In this document: positions 8,617-19,025 of the stretch, piece by piece
Layout of the letters: each line of letters opens with the position of its first letter
How positions within the stretch are numbered: the stretch's first letter is position 1
Assembly: GCA_035079385.1 (NCBI GenBank)
Contig: JAVHKY010000023.1
Span: 6,030,001 to 6,094,000 of the forward strand
Origin: Aspidiotus rigidus
Lineage: Eukaryota; Arthropoda; Insecta; Hemiptera; Diaspididae
Length of the DNA: 64,000 nt
Direction: 5' to 3'
Notes under the pieces: model-generated
The model's input: the letters and a program-made list of their open reading frames with translations, nothing else
Database searches by the model: none
What the model was told of the DNA's origin: nothing
Program-made: the position numbers and the translations under genes

Positions 8617-9944
8617 GGCATACATTTAATCGCACGCCTCAAAAAACGAAATTGCCCACCTATCGATAACACGCCAAGGAAACAAAATTGACACGCCTAA
8701 GAAATGTATTACACGGATAAAAACGAAGTAAGTAGTGCACACATCCTCTTATAAGTTGTGCCATCAAGATCCAAAACACTAGAAATCCTATGAAACGGAC
8801 AAATACACAAAGTAAGTAGTGCACACATCTTGATACAAGTTGTGCACACAAAATCAAAACACTCAAAATCTATTGAAGAAGACAATTACACCACCATGTA
8901 AGTAGTGCACACATTCCCATATAGTGCACACTTAAGAACATGCAGAACAGTATGCGACCCACATTTAATTCATTCAACTATAATATATCAAGTAAGTAAA
9001 CCTGATACAGGAAGAAGAAACAGGAAAGAAGATAATGGAGTGTTTTGGTTATTGATAAGTCAGCACAAGCCTCAAGGCAGCATTCCAAGTGGAGTTTTTT
9101 TTTTACCATCACCATAATATTTTATAAAGACATTACAATATTGATACGTATTAATGCAATTAACAAATATAAGTTTTCAAATAATTTACAACGGCAAAGC
9201 CCAACTGCTTCTTGAATAAATCTGAGTTCAAGACTACATGTTACTTGCTTTCATAATAACAAACGCCGAGAAGAGTCGAAATTAACACCGTTTACCACTT
9301 GACATGTGCAGCTTGAAAAGCTTCCTGAAGATCGAAAGGAGGCTCCAAATAGGCTTGAAGATTAGACTCCATCAAGAACCTTGGTTGCCAAAAAGAGCCT
9401 GCGAAAAGGAAGAGTGGAATTGGCAAATCACGGGAAGGATCAGAAGTGCGAATATTGTCAAAACTGCGAACTCTTGAATACAAGTCAATAATGAAACGTC
9501 CACGGCTATTGCACTGACCCGTATAACTACCGCGCATCCCCTTGGCATCATACTTCTGCCGAATCATCTTATTTTGACGACGAACCGCAGTATTTGACCA
9601 ATCAGAGAAGATCTCACGACAATGCTCGAAATCCAATGCATGAACCAACTGACTCCTTTGGGGTGGAACAACTGGGAAAACACCTCCATCAACACGTACC
9701 TCACTCATGAGGAGTTTGAGGCTTATTATCGGGAGGCAGTCTCTACTGTCAAGCCGATCGTGGCTGGAGTTCCTCTCAATAAATGCAGCAAAATTATCTT
9801 CTTTTGAAATACGGGTCGTGTGCCAGTCCTGGCGTGCATTTATGGCGTTCGTCATGGTTTCAACGTCGTGTCAGTTTTTTTCCATGGCGGGAGGGGAACT
9901 GGCGGTGAATATAATTTTATGAGGCGTGCACTTATATATTTCCC
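8617..9944 (-). mobile_element. Element X copy A (MULE-like DNA transposon), complete
   Basis: 1328 bp flanked by a perfect 9-bp target duplication ATACTATTT (8608-8616 and 9945-9953). The ends form an imperfect inverted repeat: GGCATACATTTAATCGCACG at the left and, on the other strand, GGGAAATATATAAGTGCACG, sharing GCACGCCTCA. Ends beginning GG and 9-bp duplications are typical of Mutator-like elements. One ORF (9292-9855) occupies the 5' half. The 3' half carries three GTAAGTAGTGCACACAT subterminal repeats about 80 bp apart, plausible transposase-binding sites. No transposase is encoded, so movement would need one supplied in trans. Confidence 0.9.
9292..9855 (-). CDS. Unknown 187-aa protein carried by element X (longest copy)
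   Basis: This is the only one of four copies in which the frame runs unbroken from MTNAINARQDWHTTRISKED to the terminal AAHVKW. Notable segments are the basic RRQNKMIRQKYDAKGMRGSY and GRFIIDLYSRVRSFDNIRTS, followed by LPIPLFLFAGSFW. No signal peptide, catalytic motif or zinc-binding pattern is visible. It is too short to be a MULE transposase and I do not recognise the family. Copies at 17.1, 30.5 and 62.1 kb keep nearly the same protein sequence in the second part, which suggests either a function for the element or very recent amplification. In this copy a two-base difference joins two frames that are separate in the other copies. Confidence 0.6.
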   Translation of the reverse strand: MTNAINARQDWHTTRISKEDNFAAFIERNSSHDRLDSRDCLPIISLKLLMSEVRVDGGVFPVVPPQRSQLVHALDFEHCREIFSDWSNTAVRRQNKMIRQKYDAKGMRGSYTGQCNSRGRFIIDLYSRVRSFDNIRTSDPSRDLPIPLFLFAGSFWQPRFLMESNLQAYLEPPFDLQEAFQAAHVKW

Positions 9945-10059
9945 ATACTATTTTCTCCTTTTGTTTATTTCCTCTTTTCTTCCTCGTGATTGAAAACTTA
10001 TGGTCAACCTTCAAATATATTTCAAGTCCGTGAAGTAGGACTCAGCCTTTCTTTCCTTA

Positions 10060-10420
10060 TGACCCGGAGGACGGCTCCCGGCGGGCGTTTCCGCTGGAAG
10101 CCCACCCCGATAAAAAGAAGTATAGGTTGACAGGGAAGCTGTGGGCTTTTTGAGAAATTTTCCGCGAGCTGTCTGGCATCCAGCAAAAAACTTGGAAAAA
10201 TTTCGACTCTCGAGCCATATATGAGAGGGACTTGAAAAAATTTTAATTTAGACACTCAAACTATATTGTACTAGGCTTATAATAGGTTTAGGCCTTCTTT
10301 ATACTAGCTTTATTTAGGTCTAGGCTTGCTTGAATTTTCAATACCAAAATTTGACTCATAAAACCGGTTCCCTGCGTTCCTCGTTCAACTTCGTTAAGGA
10401 AGCCGTCGTTTTTGAATTAA
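10060..10420 (+). repeat. Dispersed satellite-bearing repeat family
   Basis: Contains GGGCTTTTTGAGAAATTT, one copy of the 46-bp unit (ACTTGGAAAAATTTCGACTC, TCGAGCCATATATGAGAGG), the TAGGCTTATAATAGG block and CTTCGTTAAGGAAGCCGTCG. The same series recurs at 39.1-39.9 kb (inverted), 59.53-59.88 kb and in pieces at 29.1, 33-34.6 and 55.4 kb. Confidence 0.8.
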
Positions 10421-10999
10421 TTTTCACAGTTTCAATTTAGAGAAAGACTGGATCACATAGAAAATTGCAAAAAGGAGTGTAGAAAAAGTGTGTAAAGTTT
10501 TATGCAGGACGTTTGACTGAAGAAATCTATCAAAAAATTAAAATTATAACACGAACAATTCAGCCTTGATTTTCTTTTCTGATGAATTTCTTATTACTTG
10601 TACGTACGAATCTTTTCACAAGTTCATTGTCCATTCGGCTGAAAGTGAAATGCAAGTATATAATTTAGAACCAGTCCTATAAAATGAAACAATGCAACTA
10701 GCAACCAGTTTTTACTGACACGTAAATTAATTTATATTTGTCCGATAATTAAGATAGATATAGGAAGAGAAATTGAAAAATTTCTGAAAATTACATTCGA
10801 AGGTTTGTTTACTGTACCAGTAAAAACAATGTAGGTATGTAGTAACTCAATCTTTTTCGATTTAATAAAATGTCTGACAATTATTACACGAGAAGATTAT
10901 TATCGATAAAAACTCGTTTTACATAATCTTCTACACAACCCGCGTGATTTTCATTTTTGGGTGTTCGATTTGTCGGTTGAGTTCACATTCTTTGGAGGA
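10421..10999. other. AT-rich island, no definite frame
   Basis: Left part of the 10.4-12.3 kb island. No frame with clear protein-like composition was identified here. Confidence 0.4.
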
Positions 11000-11160
11000 T
11001 GAATCTAATTCTATTTAAAATGTCGCTAAACGAATTGAAATGTCCTGCCCGTGGTAACAATGAGTCGATTCACTACGGGCCTAATGAGATCGCTCAGGAA
11101 GATGCAACAAATGAATTGCTTGGTTGGATCGAAAACCTTCAAAAAATTATTTTAATTTAG
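11000..11160 (+). pseudogene. Unknown 53-codon coding-like frame, converging with the next
   Basis: ATG-initiated frame with a second in-frame ATG at 11021. The peptide has strongly non-random composition (for example PARGNNESIHYGPNEIAQED). It stops at TAG 11158-11160, overlapping the 3' end of the minus-strand frame 11152-11382 by 9 bases. No family recognised. The convergent overlap is the feature that links it to the other islands. Confidence 0.45.
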
Positions 11161-11382
11161 TGATTCAAAAATAAAATTATTTACGCGTTCATTAAAAGAC
11201 GGTAATTGATCGATTTGATCAATCGATATTAAAGATAACAAGAGTAATTGTAATCTATTTAAAAAAAAAAACATGTTCGTTATACATCTTGGTTTTCCAT
11301 AAAAGGCTTTTAACTTATAAAGGCGTGTCATCGTTTTCACTCGAGTATAGAATTCAATGTTCGAATGAGTGGGCTGGCCCAC
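11152..11382 (-). pseudogene. Unknown 76-codon coding-like frame
   Basis: Starts near MGQPTHSNIEFYTRVKTM, has a hydrophobic leucine run (LNRLQLLLLSLISID) and ends ERVNNFIFESLN. It converges on the plus-strand frame ending at 11160. No domain recognised. Confidence 0.35.
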
Positions 11383-11695
11383 CTTTGAATGGAAATTAAA
11401 ACTAATTATTATTTACCGATAGATTTTGTGGGTAGGTAGTGATGGCGTATAGTGCGTGCGTTTATATATTTTAATTTAAAAAAATCACCTAGATAACTGT
11501 GTATACTCCCGTATTTGTTCGATTTTTCTACATAGCTTCTGTTCAGGAATACCTATCTAAGCTTTACGAGGAAATACCAAATATTGATGCGATTCTGTAT
11601 TGTTTAACGATATGGGATCGCATCTTCGTAAATTGCTAGATTATACAATATTATTATTAATATACAAAAACGAATATCAGATAACGCCTTTGTTA

Positions 11696-12011
11696 TAAAG
11701 TGGTCGTCTGAGTTTACAAAAAATGCATTTCTTGGAACGAATTTATGACTTTATTCGCGCTATATTCGATGTTCGTGCAACAGATTTTCGGTCCATAAAT
11801 AAAGATAAGCTATGTGCGTAAATTCATCGTAGGTGTACTTCAAGAAGCCATCGATTTCGCGCATAAGTTATGTGCTTTTATTAATTCGAGAATATATTCA
11901 GATTTAAAGAGTTTTCTACCGGTAATAGCTGAATTGTTTTACCGCTATGAATACACGAGTAAAGTCGAAAGATCTCGTGGTCGCTTCCTTTTATATATAT
12001 TTATTTTTTAG
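11696..12011 (+). pseudogene. Two overlapping coding-like frames, probably one broken gene
   Basis: One frame (11696-11821) contains MHFLERIYDFIRAIFD and stops at TAA. A second frame begins inside its end (about 11814) and continues with VLQEAIDFAHKLCAFINS to a TAG at 12009-12011. Neither has a clean start of its own at the junction, which suggests one gene broken by a frameshift. The family is not recognised. The two parts are described separately and not merged. Confidence 0.35.
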
Positions 12012-12902
12012 TTCTTTCGTTACTTTGCGAAAGTATCCTTTTACAAAGCCCTGTTTGAGCGCAAATAATTATTGTCTTTCCTTCCTTTTCACATACTCCG
12101 ACTCACGGGTATTATAATCTTCTTACTAAATCCTGATATTGAAAATGTAATTGAATACCGTTAGTGGATGTGGCCTGTGAGACCGTTTGTACCACTCGAG
12201 TAATTCGATCTCACAATTTCTGTAAGCGGAGTTCTTCTATAATACGTATCGTATGGAGTGTGGAGAGAAAAAAAAAGGGTACACATGGTGGTATAAACTG
12301 AATGATTCAATTACAGATTTTTTATGTCTTTATTTGTGGCTAGAGTCAACAATCATCAGCGAATTCATACGATTTCATTAAATACAAATCTCGATTTAAA
12401 TGTTACACATATATCAAGTCCTAAATGATATCTTTATGAATGGGTATACTTTGCTCGAGGCACCTGTTGTAAAGTGAAAAAATGATGGTACTTATGAAGT
12501 TGTTTGAGTTCTTCTTATTGTGTACATGCTGCTTCCAGATTTCTTTCTTCTGAGTCACAAAATTCGTTCTCCCTTATTCTTTGTTTACTGAGCTAAAGCT
12601 TTAAAGTGGAGGGAAAGTTTGAAGAAAAAACTTGCAACCTCCGCTTTTCTCAATCATCTGTCATGAATAGACTCTAGTCATAAATTAACTCTTTTTCCTG
12701 TTTACGCAATTGAAATTCTCGAGTGTCGCCATCCTATATGTAACTATCCTGATTTTTTGTAACATTGCGCTCTGATTTTTGTGAGTCCATCTTCTATGAA
12801 AATTTTCACCAAATATCACCCCTAATGACGTCACACTCTCCTGCTTCTACTTGAGGATATACCCACTTATACCTGAATTAGGTCAATGTCCATTATTGAC
12901 GT
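12012..12902. other. No recognisable feature
   Basis: AT-rich DNA up to the left target duplication of the FLYWCH element. No tandem repeat or clear frame. Confidence 0.4.
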
Positions 12903-13384
12903 AGTATTACGGGAGAACGTAAACTCCGCACACGTTGGTGTAAATTCCGCACACAGGCATTTTCCGCACACTTTGAGAGTATGTAAATTCCGCACACAGG
13001 TATTTTTGAGGTCATAGCAGCCCATAAGTACGGCGGAAAGTTCGCGTCGTCGGAAATATAATTACGAACGAGATAGTCGGAAAATTGTCGTAATTTTTCC
13101 TCGTCGGGTCGAATATTCAGTAAATCAGAAAAGAAAGCTGAACGTACTTCGTTAGGATTCAGGAATGCTTCCTGACGATTGCATTTTGCCACATCCACAC
13201 TGTGTCTGTGAACTCCGATCTCCTTCAACACTTCGTCATCTTGAATGCGTACACAGGCTGTACACGATTTTTGAGTACATCTATACGTCACATATTCCTT
13301 GGCAGTACGAAATTTATAATAGTTGAACGTGTTATGTACCAAAAGCTTTCTACCTCGCGAACTGTCAACAAACGTTAGCGCCAT
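12893..13384 (-). CDS. FLYWCH zinc-finger protein, truncated transposase N-terminus
   Basis: 163-codon frame. Residues 5-64 match the FLYWCH pattern: F5, S9-RGRKLL (9-15), aromatic run NYYKF (21-25), C36-x4-C41-x-A43-C44 and H59-x-H61. The usual Trp before the first Cys is replaced by Tyr-Arg. FLYWCH fingers bind DNA and sit at the N-terminus of MULE transposases in insects. After about residue 130 the frame reads into the terminal repeat and its stop lies outside the element, so the natural C-terminus is lost. The transposase core with its DDE triad is absent. Confidence 0.7.
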   Translation of the reverse strand: MALTFVDSSRGRKLLVHNTFNYYKFRTAKEYVTYRCTQKSCTACVRIQDDEVLKEIGVHRHSVDVAKCNRQEAFLNPNEVRSAFFSDLLNIRPDEEKLRQFSDYLVRNYISDDANFPPYLWAAMTSKIPVCGIYILSKCAENACVRNLHQRVRSLRSPVILRQ

Positions 13385-13855
13385 TGTACTCGTGAATTAA
13401 AGTGACTATCAAGTATTGTAAAAAGTGATCGACGAACACCTATCAGTTATGAGTAACGTACAAGTTTCCTCTTGATTGGTAGATAAGGGATGACGATACA
13501 CACTATTTATTTTCACATGTGCGCAAATTACATGACACCGTTTCGTGTGCTAAACACCACTGTGCGGAGTTTACCCAAACCAAACAATACCGGAAACTTC
13601 CGTGTCGTTTTTGAACCATGGCGACTAGCGGACGGGATTGGTACTACCATAGTAATCAAACGGGATTTTCGACTAGCGGCTAGGATTGTTACTAATCTCC
13701 TTTGTGTTTCGTGGGTCAACAGCGCTCAATGTATTTCTAATGGGAGTTTCCGGTATTGTTGCCCAAACCCTGACTGCGCGCAAAATACATATGTGCGCAA
13801 TTTACACATTCCTCTTCGTTCTCTCGGCCAACGTGTGCGGAGTTTACATGCGCCC
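12911..13855 (-). mobile_element. FLYWCH-bearing MULE-like transposon, internally deleted
   Basis: 945 bp flanked by an 8-bp duplication AGTATTAC (12903-12910 and 13856-13863). Both ends begin GGG and share GTAAACTCCGCACACGTTGG in inverted orientation. Subterminal copies of GTAAATTCCGCACACA occur repeatedly near the left end, with reversed relatives (GTGCGCAAATTACA, GTGCGGAGTTTAC) in the right half. The minus strand encodes an N-terminal FLYWCH domain. In animal MULEs this finger precedes the transposase; here the catalytic part is missing, so the copy is non-autonomous. An internal inverted pair (CAATACCGGAAACT near 13580 and AGTTTCCGGTATTG near 13745) adds further palindromic structure. Confidence 0.8.
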
Positions 13856-14099
13856 AGTATTACGCATCGGGCAAAATTTTGTAGTACAATGAAAACTAAA
13901 AAGTTGAGTCTAGTATATACTGTACTAGCGGTTGGCGGCGCGTCTGACCGCTAGTTGTGTGTTGAGTAGATATCTGTGTTTTGTAAGTATTTGGATTTTA
14001 ACAGTAAGAGCTTACTTGACAGGTAAAGGCTGTATTTCAGCAAAAAACTGACCAATTCATCAATACTTTACCAGTCGCAATGATTAAAGAATCCTGTCG

Positions 14100-14579
14100 A
14101 TGCTATACAAAGCCATTATTCGTAGTAAAATGGAATACGGGGCCTTCCTCTTCGGTTCCGCTGCTCCCTCTCGTCTGAAAAAACTCGACGTACTTCAAAA
14201 CCAGGCCCTCCGCCACATTTTAGGAGCCATAAAAACGACATCAATTGTTGCTATGGAAGCTGAAGCAAAAATTCCTCCCTTACAACTCCGTAGAATATAT
14301 CTTACACAAAAATATTCTACTCGCTTGGCCTCCTGGACAAATAGAAAGGTCATTCTCTCCTTTTCGAATATTTCTCGTAATTGGCGCTTCATCCCCTCCA
14401 AAAAACCTTTGTTATCTCGCATTATAAAAAAATATTCCAAACTCGTACACTCGCTCCCATCGATAGATGGCTATCCTTACCAATACCTCACCTATTTCGA
14501 AATTTTTCATCGTTGGCCGTTAGAAATTTTGACACGGAAACACAAGGTTGCCATACCGCTATACAATTTGCCGAACTAA
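14100..14579 (+). pseudogene. Reverse transcriptase C-terminal part of I-like copy 1
   Basis: Residues 1-45 read LYKAIIRSKMEYGAFLFGS then LDVLQNQALRHILGA, the conserved stretch just after the RT palm in Jockey/I-type elements (thumb, 'LQNRALR' motif). The upstream RT core is missing. At about 14500 the reading frame must shift to continue into the RNase H frame. The last part (EIFHRWPLEILTRKH) is probably out of frame. Confidence 0.75.
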
Positions 14580-15283
14580 TTGAAACTCAATTCCGTGATT
14601 ACCGTATCATATACACCGATGGCTCAAAGGTGACTTCGGGTTGCGGTGCGGCCTTCTACGACTCCTTTTCGGGAGTTGTAAGGAACTTCCAAATTCGCCC
14701 CGGATCCTCGTCCTATGACTGCGAAGTTGCTGCTATTTTCATGGCTCTTGACTTCGTATCTCAATCTAATCCTTCTTCTTCTCCGCATAACCAAATCCTT
14801 ATCGCTTCAGATTCTCTCTCGGCCCTTCATGCAATCATAGAATCACCTTACAGTCACAATATCAGCCCCACTATCATTAACACTCGCTTCCTCCTCCAAC
14901 ATCCACTTCACTGTAAGAACATCAGCACTTCTTTTATGTGGATCCTCAGCCACAAGGGAATTGAGGGCAATGAACGAGTCGATTCGGAAGCTAAAGCGGC
15001 TTGCTCCTCGCAGTCTGCCGCTAAATACTCATTCATTAGTACAAATTTCCTCTTAGGCATAGCCCGAGAAGAAAACGAAGAAAAATGGCAAAGACACTAC
15101 TTGGAAAACATTTCCCTCTCATCCCAATACTTCCATCTAGAAAACTCAATTCCCACTCATCCCTGGTACATATTGTCAAACTACATCAACCGAAAATTCA
15201 CTGTCTCAATTTGCAGACTTCGATTCAATCACAACAGGCTCCCCTACAATTTAGCAAAATTTTTATCAAACATTATCTTCTGA
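14381..15283 (+). pseudogene. RNase H domain of I-like copy 1
   Basis: The in-frame part starts at about residue 45. All four catalytic carboxylates of RNase HI are visible: D80 (IIYTDGSK), E115 (CEVAAIFMAL), D144 (IASDSLSAL) and D201 (GNERVDSEAK), with the W-x-x-SHKGIEGNE loop before the last. RNase H removes the RNA template strand during cDNA synthesis. The frame ends at LSNIIF because of a small indel relative to copy 2; the Cys/His tail continues in another frame to about 15505. Confidence 0.85.
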
Positions 15284-15699
15284 TTGTCCTTTTCATCCGC
15301 AAGACAAGATAACGGCCGACTTAAACCATATTCTTTTTCAATGTCCACATCTTACCACTCAACAAAAAACACTCCACTCTTCACTTATCAACTCTAATAA
15401 TCAACGCCCTTTCGCTGCACTCAATTGCCTCCATATCTCGAACCTCTCTACCTTTCCTGCTCTTTACTCATTCATAAATTCTCTGTCTCCTACCCTCACT
15501 ATCTAATCCACTTGCTTCTCCCTGTCTTCTACCTCACAATTATGTTACATCATCGAGCGAAATGACTCTTCGGTCGAAGCCCTATTCATAAACCGTATTT
15601 CTTCATGTATTTTTTTTTCTTTTTTTTGTTTGTTTCTTTTTTTTTCTTTTTTCTAATGAACGGTTTATAAATATGAAACAAAAAGGAATGGATGGACAG

Positions 15700-16335
15700 T
15701 AGGTAAAAAGACTGCCATACCTTTGAAGCATTACATCAGTCTGTACTGAGTCATTAGACGCACTCAGTTGTTTCCTATATGAGAAACCGGATGTTATTTT
15801 CACAATTCTTCCACGAACCCAGTACTTGTTCTCAGGTAGTTTCAAACACTCATGACGATAACAGATAACTCGCAGCTCATTTCTTCAACTGCTCGGGATA
15901 TTGCCTTTGTCAAATGTTTAATCGAGGCCAGCAGTGAACCCGTTTTATGGGGGTTTCATTGTTTATACTTGTTCTAAATAAAGATTAAACTTTGTTTCTC
16001 ACTACCTTGGGAGTTTGAACTCGAAAGTCCATATTTCTCCGAGTCTAACCACCCCCTCCTATCAGATACAGCTCAATATTCAAAATCTTTCCATATCCCA
16101 CGTTTTGCCGGGGCGGCCAGCGCCCGTCATTTTTCTTCAATTTACCCTCTTCCTCCCATTAAATAGGTTCCCTGTTGTAAACCAGCCATACTATTAACGC
16201 ATTACATCAGTCTGCATGGACCCATGAGATACACTCAGTCGTTTTTTTGTATGAGAAACAGATGTACTTTTCACATTTCTTTCTCAAACCCGGTACCTTT
16301 TTTCAAGTGGTTTCAAAGTCTGACGACAATATTCA
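15700..16335 (+). repeat. Diverged direct repeat of about 135 bp
   Basis: Segments near 15720-15850 and 16197-16330 share CATTACATCAGTCTG, CACTCAGT, GAGAAAC and GTTTCAAA in the same order. The intervening DNA includes GAACCCGTTTTATGGGGGTTT, a fragment of the dispersed satellite family. Confidence 0.55.
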
Positions 16336-16855
16336 CCTGATGTATAGTTAGTGGTATCACAAAAGAGGAGGACATTTCCAAGAAATTATTTTACATAAAT
16401 GTCTCCTTTTAAAAATCGAAAATTGGATTCATTGCAATAGAAACTACAATATAAAAATAAGTAAAACTTGAATAGTAGTCTCTATAGATTCATCCAGAGC
16501 AACCGGTTTAATGCTCTCTCTGTGTGAACACAATGATGTTGAATACACATCAGTCAAAATAGTTCCCAAATTTCCTCCTGTAAATCTGAAATTAGACTCA
16601 TTCGAAAGGAAATTACGGGGGCTACAATTTTTGTTCTCTTCAATTTTTCACAAAAATGAGTAAATTTGGGTTAGGTATTACAATAATCGAGTTTCTAGAA
16701 CTCGCGTTTAAACATTTGGAACGACGTGTATAGTAAGAAGCAGTCTTACAACGTCCAAATTCCTCGTTTTTTCCCTTTTTTTTCGCTCATTACTCGATCC
16801 AGAAGGAGTCAGAACGTTGAAATTTATCTAAAACTTTATCCAAATAAAAATAAGA
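16336..16855. other. No recognisable feature
   Basis: AT-rich spacer up to the target duplication of element X copy B. Confidence 0.5.
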
Positions 16856-17111
16856 CTTCCAAAAGGGAAATATATAAGTGCACGCCTCATAAAATTATAT
16901 TGACCGCCAGTTCCCCTCCCGCCATGGAAAAAAATTGACACGACGTTGAAACCACGACGAACGCCATAAATGCACGCCAGGACTGGCACACGACCCGTAT
17001 TTCAAAAGAGGATAATTTTGCTGCATTTATTGTGAGGAACTCCAGCCAGGATGGGCTTGACAGTAGAGACTGCCTCCCCATAATAAACCTCAAACTCCCT
17101 AAGAGTGAGGT

Positions 17112-17456
17112 ATGACTGTTGATGGAGCTGTTTTCCCAGTTGTTCCACCCCGAAGGAGTCAGTCGAGTCAGTTGGTTAATGCATTGGATTTCGAGCATTG
17201 TCGTGAGATCTTCTCTGGTTGGTCAAATACTGCGGTTCGTCGTCAAAATAAGATGATTCGACAGAAGTATGATGCCAAGAGGATGCGCGGTAGTTATATG
17301 GGTCAGTGCAATAGCCGTGGACGTTTCATTATTGACTTGTATTCAAGAGTTCGCCGTTTTGACAATATTCGCACTTCTGATCCTTCCCGTGATTTGCCAA
17401 CTCCACTCTTCCTTTTCGCAGGCCCTTTTTGGCAATCAAGGTTCTTAATGGATTAA
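17112..17456 (+). pseudogene. Element X ORF, copy B, interrupted
   Basis: Begins MTVDGAVFPVVPPRRSQSS and follows the conserved element X protein through LFLFAGPFWQSRFLMD, where the inserted element begins. The remainder (ESNLQAHLELTFDLQEAFLA...) resumes at 19141 and ends at TAG 19216-19218. An upstream open segment (16978-17115) corresponds to the N-terminal part but ends at TGA overlapping the ATG of this frame. Function unknown. Confidence 0.6.
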
Positions 17457-17605
17457 ACGAATCCGTTCCTTAAGGTTACGGCTATCCATCATAAACGAAA
17501 AAACGAATACTCTAAAGGGAGAGTAAACAAATGCAAACCGCAGAAAATAAAAACGAAGGGAGCGCTTTCGGTTAAACAACCATCTTCAGACCTGAAATAT
17601 TCCTA

Positions 17606-17907
17606 AGGCTGCTACTATCCAGCGGATGGGTGAGCTACTCATCAGTGCCAACATTCCTCACAATGAGTTTCAGGAATTTTTTGATCTCCTGAATACTTGC
17701 TGATCCCCTAACTTCTGTAAATTTGAAGGGAAATTTTTCGAGTTCCCTGAGGAAGTAGGCTGCTACTATCCAGCGGATGGGTGAGCTACTCATCAGTGCC
17801 AACATTCCTCACAATGAGTTTCAGGAATTTTTTGATCTCCTGAATACTTGCTGATCCCCTAACTTCTGTAAATTTGAAGGGAAATTTTTCGAGTTCCCTG
17901 AGGAAGT
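17606..17907 (+). repeat. Exact 151-bp tandem duplication inside the Penelope-like RT
   Basis: Units 17606-17756 and 17757-17907 appear identical. 151 is not a multiple of 3, so the duplication shifts the RT frame. It is a recent event that occurred in this copy or in its parent. Confidence 0.9.
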
Positions 17908-17956
17908 AGGGATCCCTATTGGATCACCTTTAGGCTCTCTTATCTCCGAAATTTTC

Positions 17957-18586
17957 ATGTCTAAGTTTGAACTTGACCTCTTTTCCTCGAACCAGGTGTT
18001 ACTTAATCATATTCACTACTGGCACAGGTACGTTGATGACGTTCTATGTACCTGGACTGGTCACCCAGATCTCCTTGGTGAGTTTCTGAGGTATCTCAAT
18101 TCCTGGTACCCTTCCATCAAATTTAAGTTGGAAATAGGGGTATTTTCCATTAACTTTTTGGATTTATCGATCTCTATTGTAGACGGTATCCACAAGTTTG
18201 GAATTTACAGGAAAGATACTACGACCGATGTTTTAGTCCACGGTGGTTCGTTCGGTCCTGTTGCTCATAAGATGGCTGCTTTTCATAGCCTAGTTCACAG
18301 ACTGACTCGTATTCCGTTGAGTCAATCTGCTTATAAGAAAGAATTACTTACTATAAAACACCTGGCTAGAGTGAATGGAGTCAATGTCGACGTCGACGTG
18401 ATGGTTCGGAGGAAAGTTACGAGGAGCCTTCTTGATTCCACCACCTCCCTCCCCCGAGACACGATCCGTGATCGCCGTTTGCGTTGGATCAGTCTCCCTT
18501 TCCTGGGGAATTTCTCCCAGCAATTGGGTCGGGCCCTTTCGCCCGTTTGGTTTCAGACCCGCGTTTTACAACCATACCACAGTTAA
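17957..18586 (+). pseudogene. Penelope-like reverse transcriptase, C-terminal part
   Basis: The in-frame segment just before the first Met reads GIPIGSPLGSLISEIFM (RT motif B). Then come RYVDDVLCTW (motif C, catalytic Asp pair, near residue 26) and FSINFLDLSI (motif D). This RT type extends cDNA from a nicked or telomeric 3' end. The frame ends out of register near TRVLQPYHS; the linker and endonuclease continue in the frame of 18432-18986. Confidence 0.85.
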
Positions 18587-18986
18587 GAGGTTGTTTGTGA
18601 GACTGAAGGATCCCATACCGGTTGATGAGAGGAGTGGTGTTTATAAGATGGAATGTGAGGATTGTGGAGGCTTTTATATTGGTGAGACCAGCCGCCAGAT
18701 GAAAGTTAGAGTAGCTGAGCACCTGAAGTCTTGGAAGAAGGGACGCTTAGGGGAGTCAGCTTTCGCTGATCATTTGATTAACAGTGGCCAGAGTTTCCGC
18801 GAGGGATCCGAAAAGCTCCTCCATAAGGAGAATTCCTACCGTAAGCGTATCGCCCTCGAGAATATAGAGATAATGCGTCACCTCAACACTGACGGTATCA
18901 CTATACTCAACTCGTACATTCCGGAAGATGGCTTGACCGAACAGGTTTATGATTCACACCGTGATTTCTCGTTCGGACGATCTTAA
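18432..18986 (+). pseudogene. Penelope-like GIY-YIG endonuclease domain
   Basis: From about residue 48 the frame is native: VKRLFVRLKDPIP, then RSGVYKMECEDCGGFYIGET with the GVY and YIG halves of the GIY-YIG motif, SRQMKVRVAEH and a downstream ALENIEIMRH helix carrying the usual Glu. This nuclease nicks the target for priming. The protein ends at TAA after SFGRS, 40 bp before the terminal repeat. The first 45 codons are an out-of-frame overlap with the RT fragment. Confidence 0.85.
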
Positions 18987-19025
18987 TACCTCTTCCTTTT
19001 CATTCGTTCGTCAGTTGCTTTCATT

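Larger units (their letters stand above)
14090..15672 (+). mobile_element. I-like non-LTR retrotransposon, 5'-truncated copy 1
   Basis: The 3' half of an element of the I group (RT followed by RNase H). It starts within the RT thumb region, contains RNase H, a C-terminal Cys/His segment and a T-rich 3' end with AACGGTTTATAA. A shorter copy of the same family lies at 43673-44500. No terminal repeats, as expected for target-primed retrotransposons; 5' truncation is usual. At least two frameshifts make it inactive. Confidence 0.85.

Noticed and set aside
13490..13954. 154-codon plus-strand frame
   Set aside because: It runs through subterminal repeats and the right inverted repeat of the FLYWCH element and has no conserved motif.
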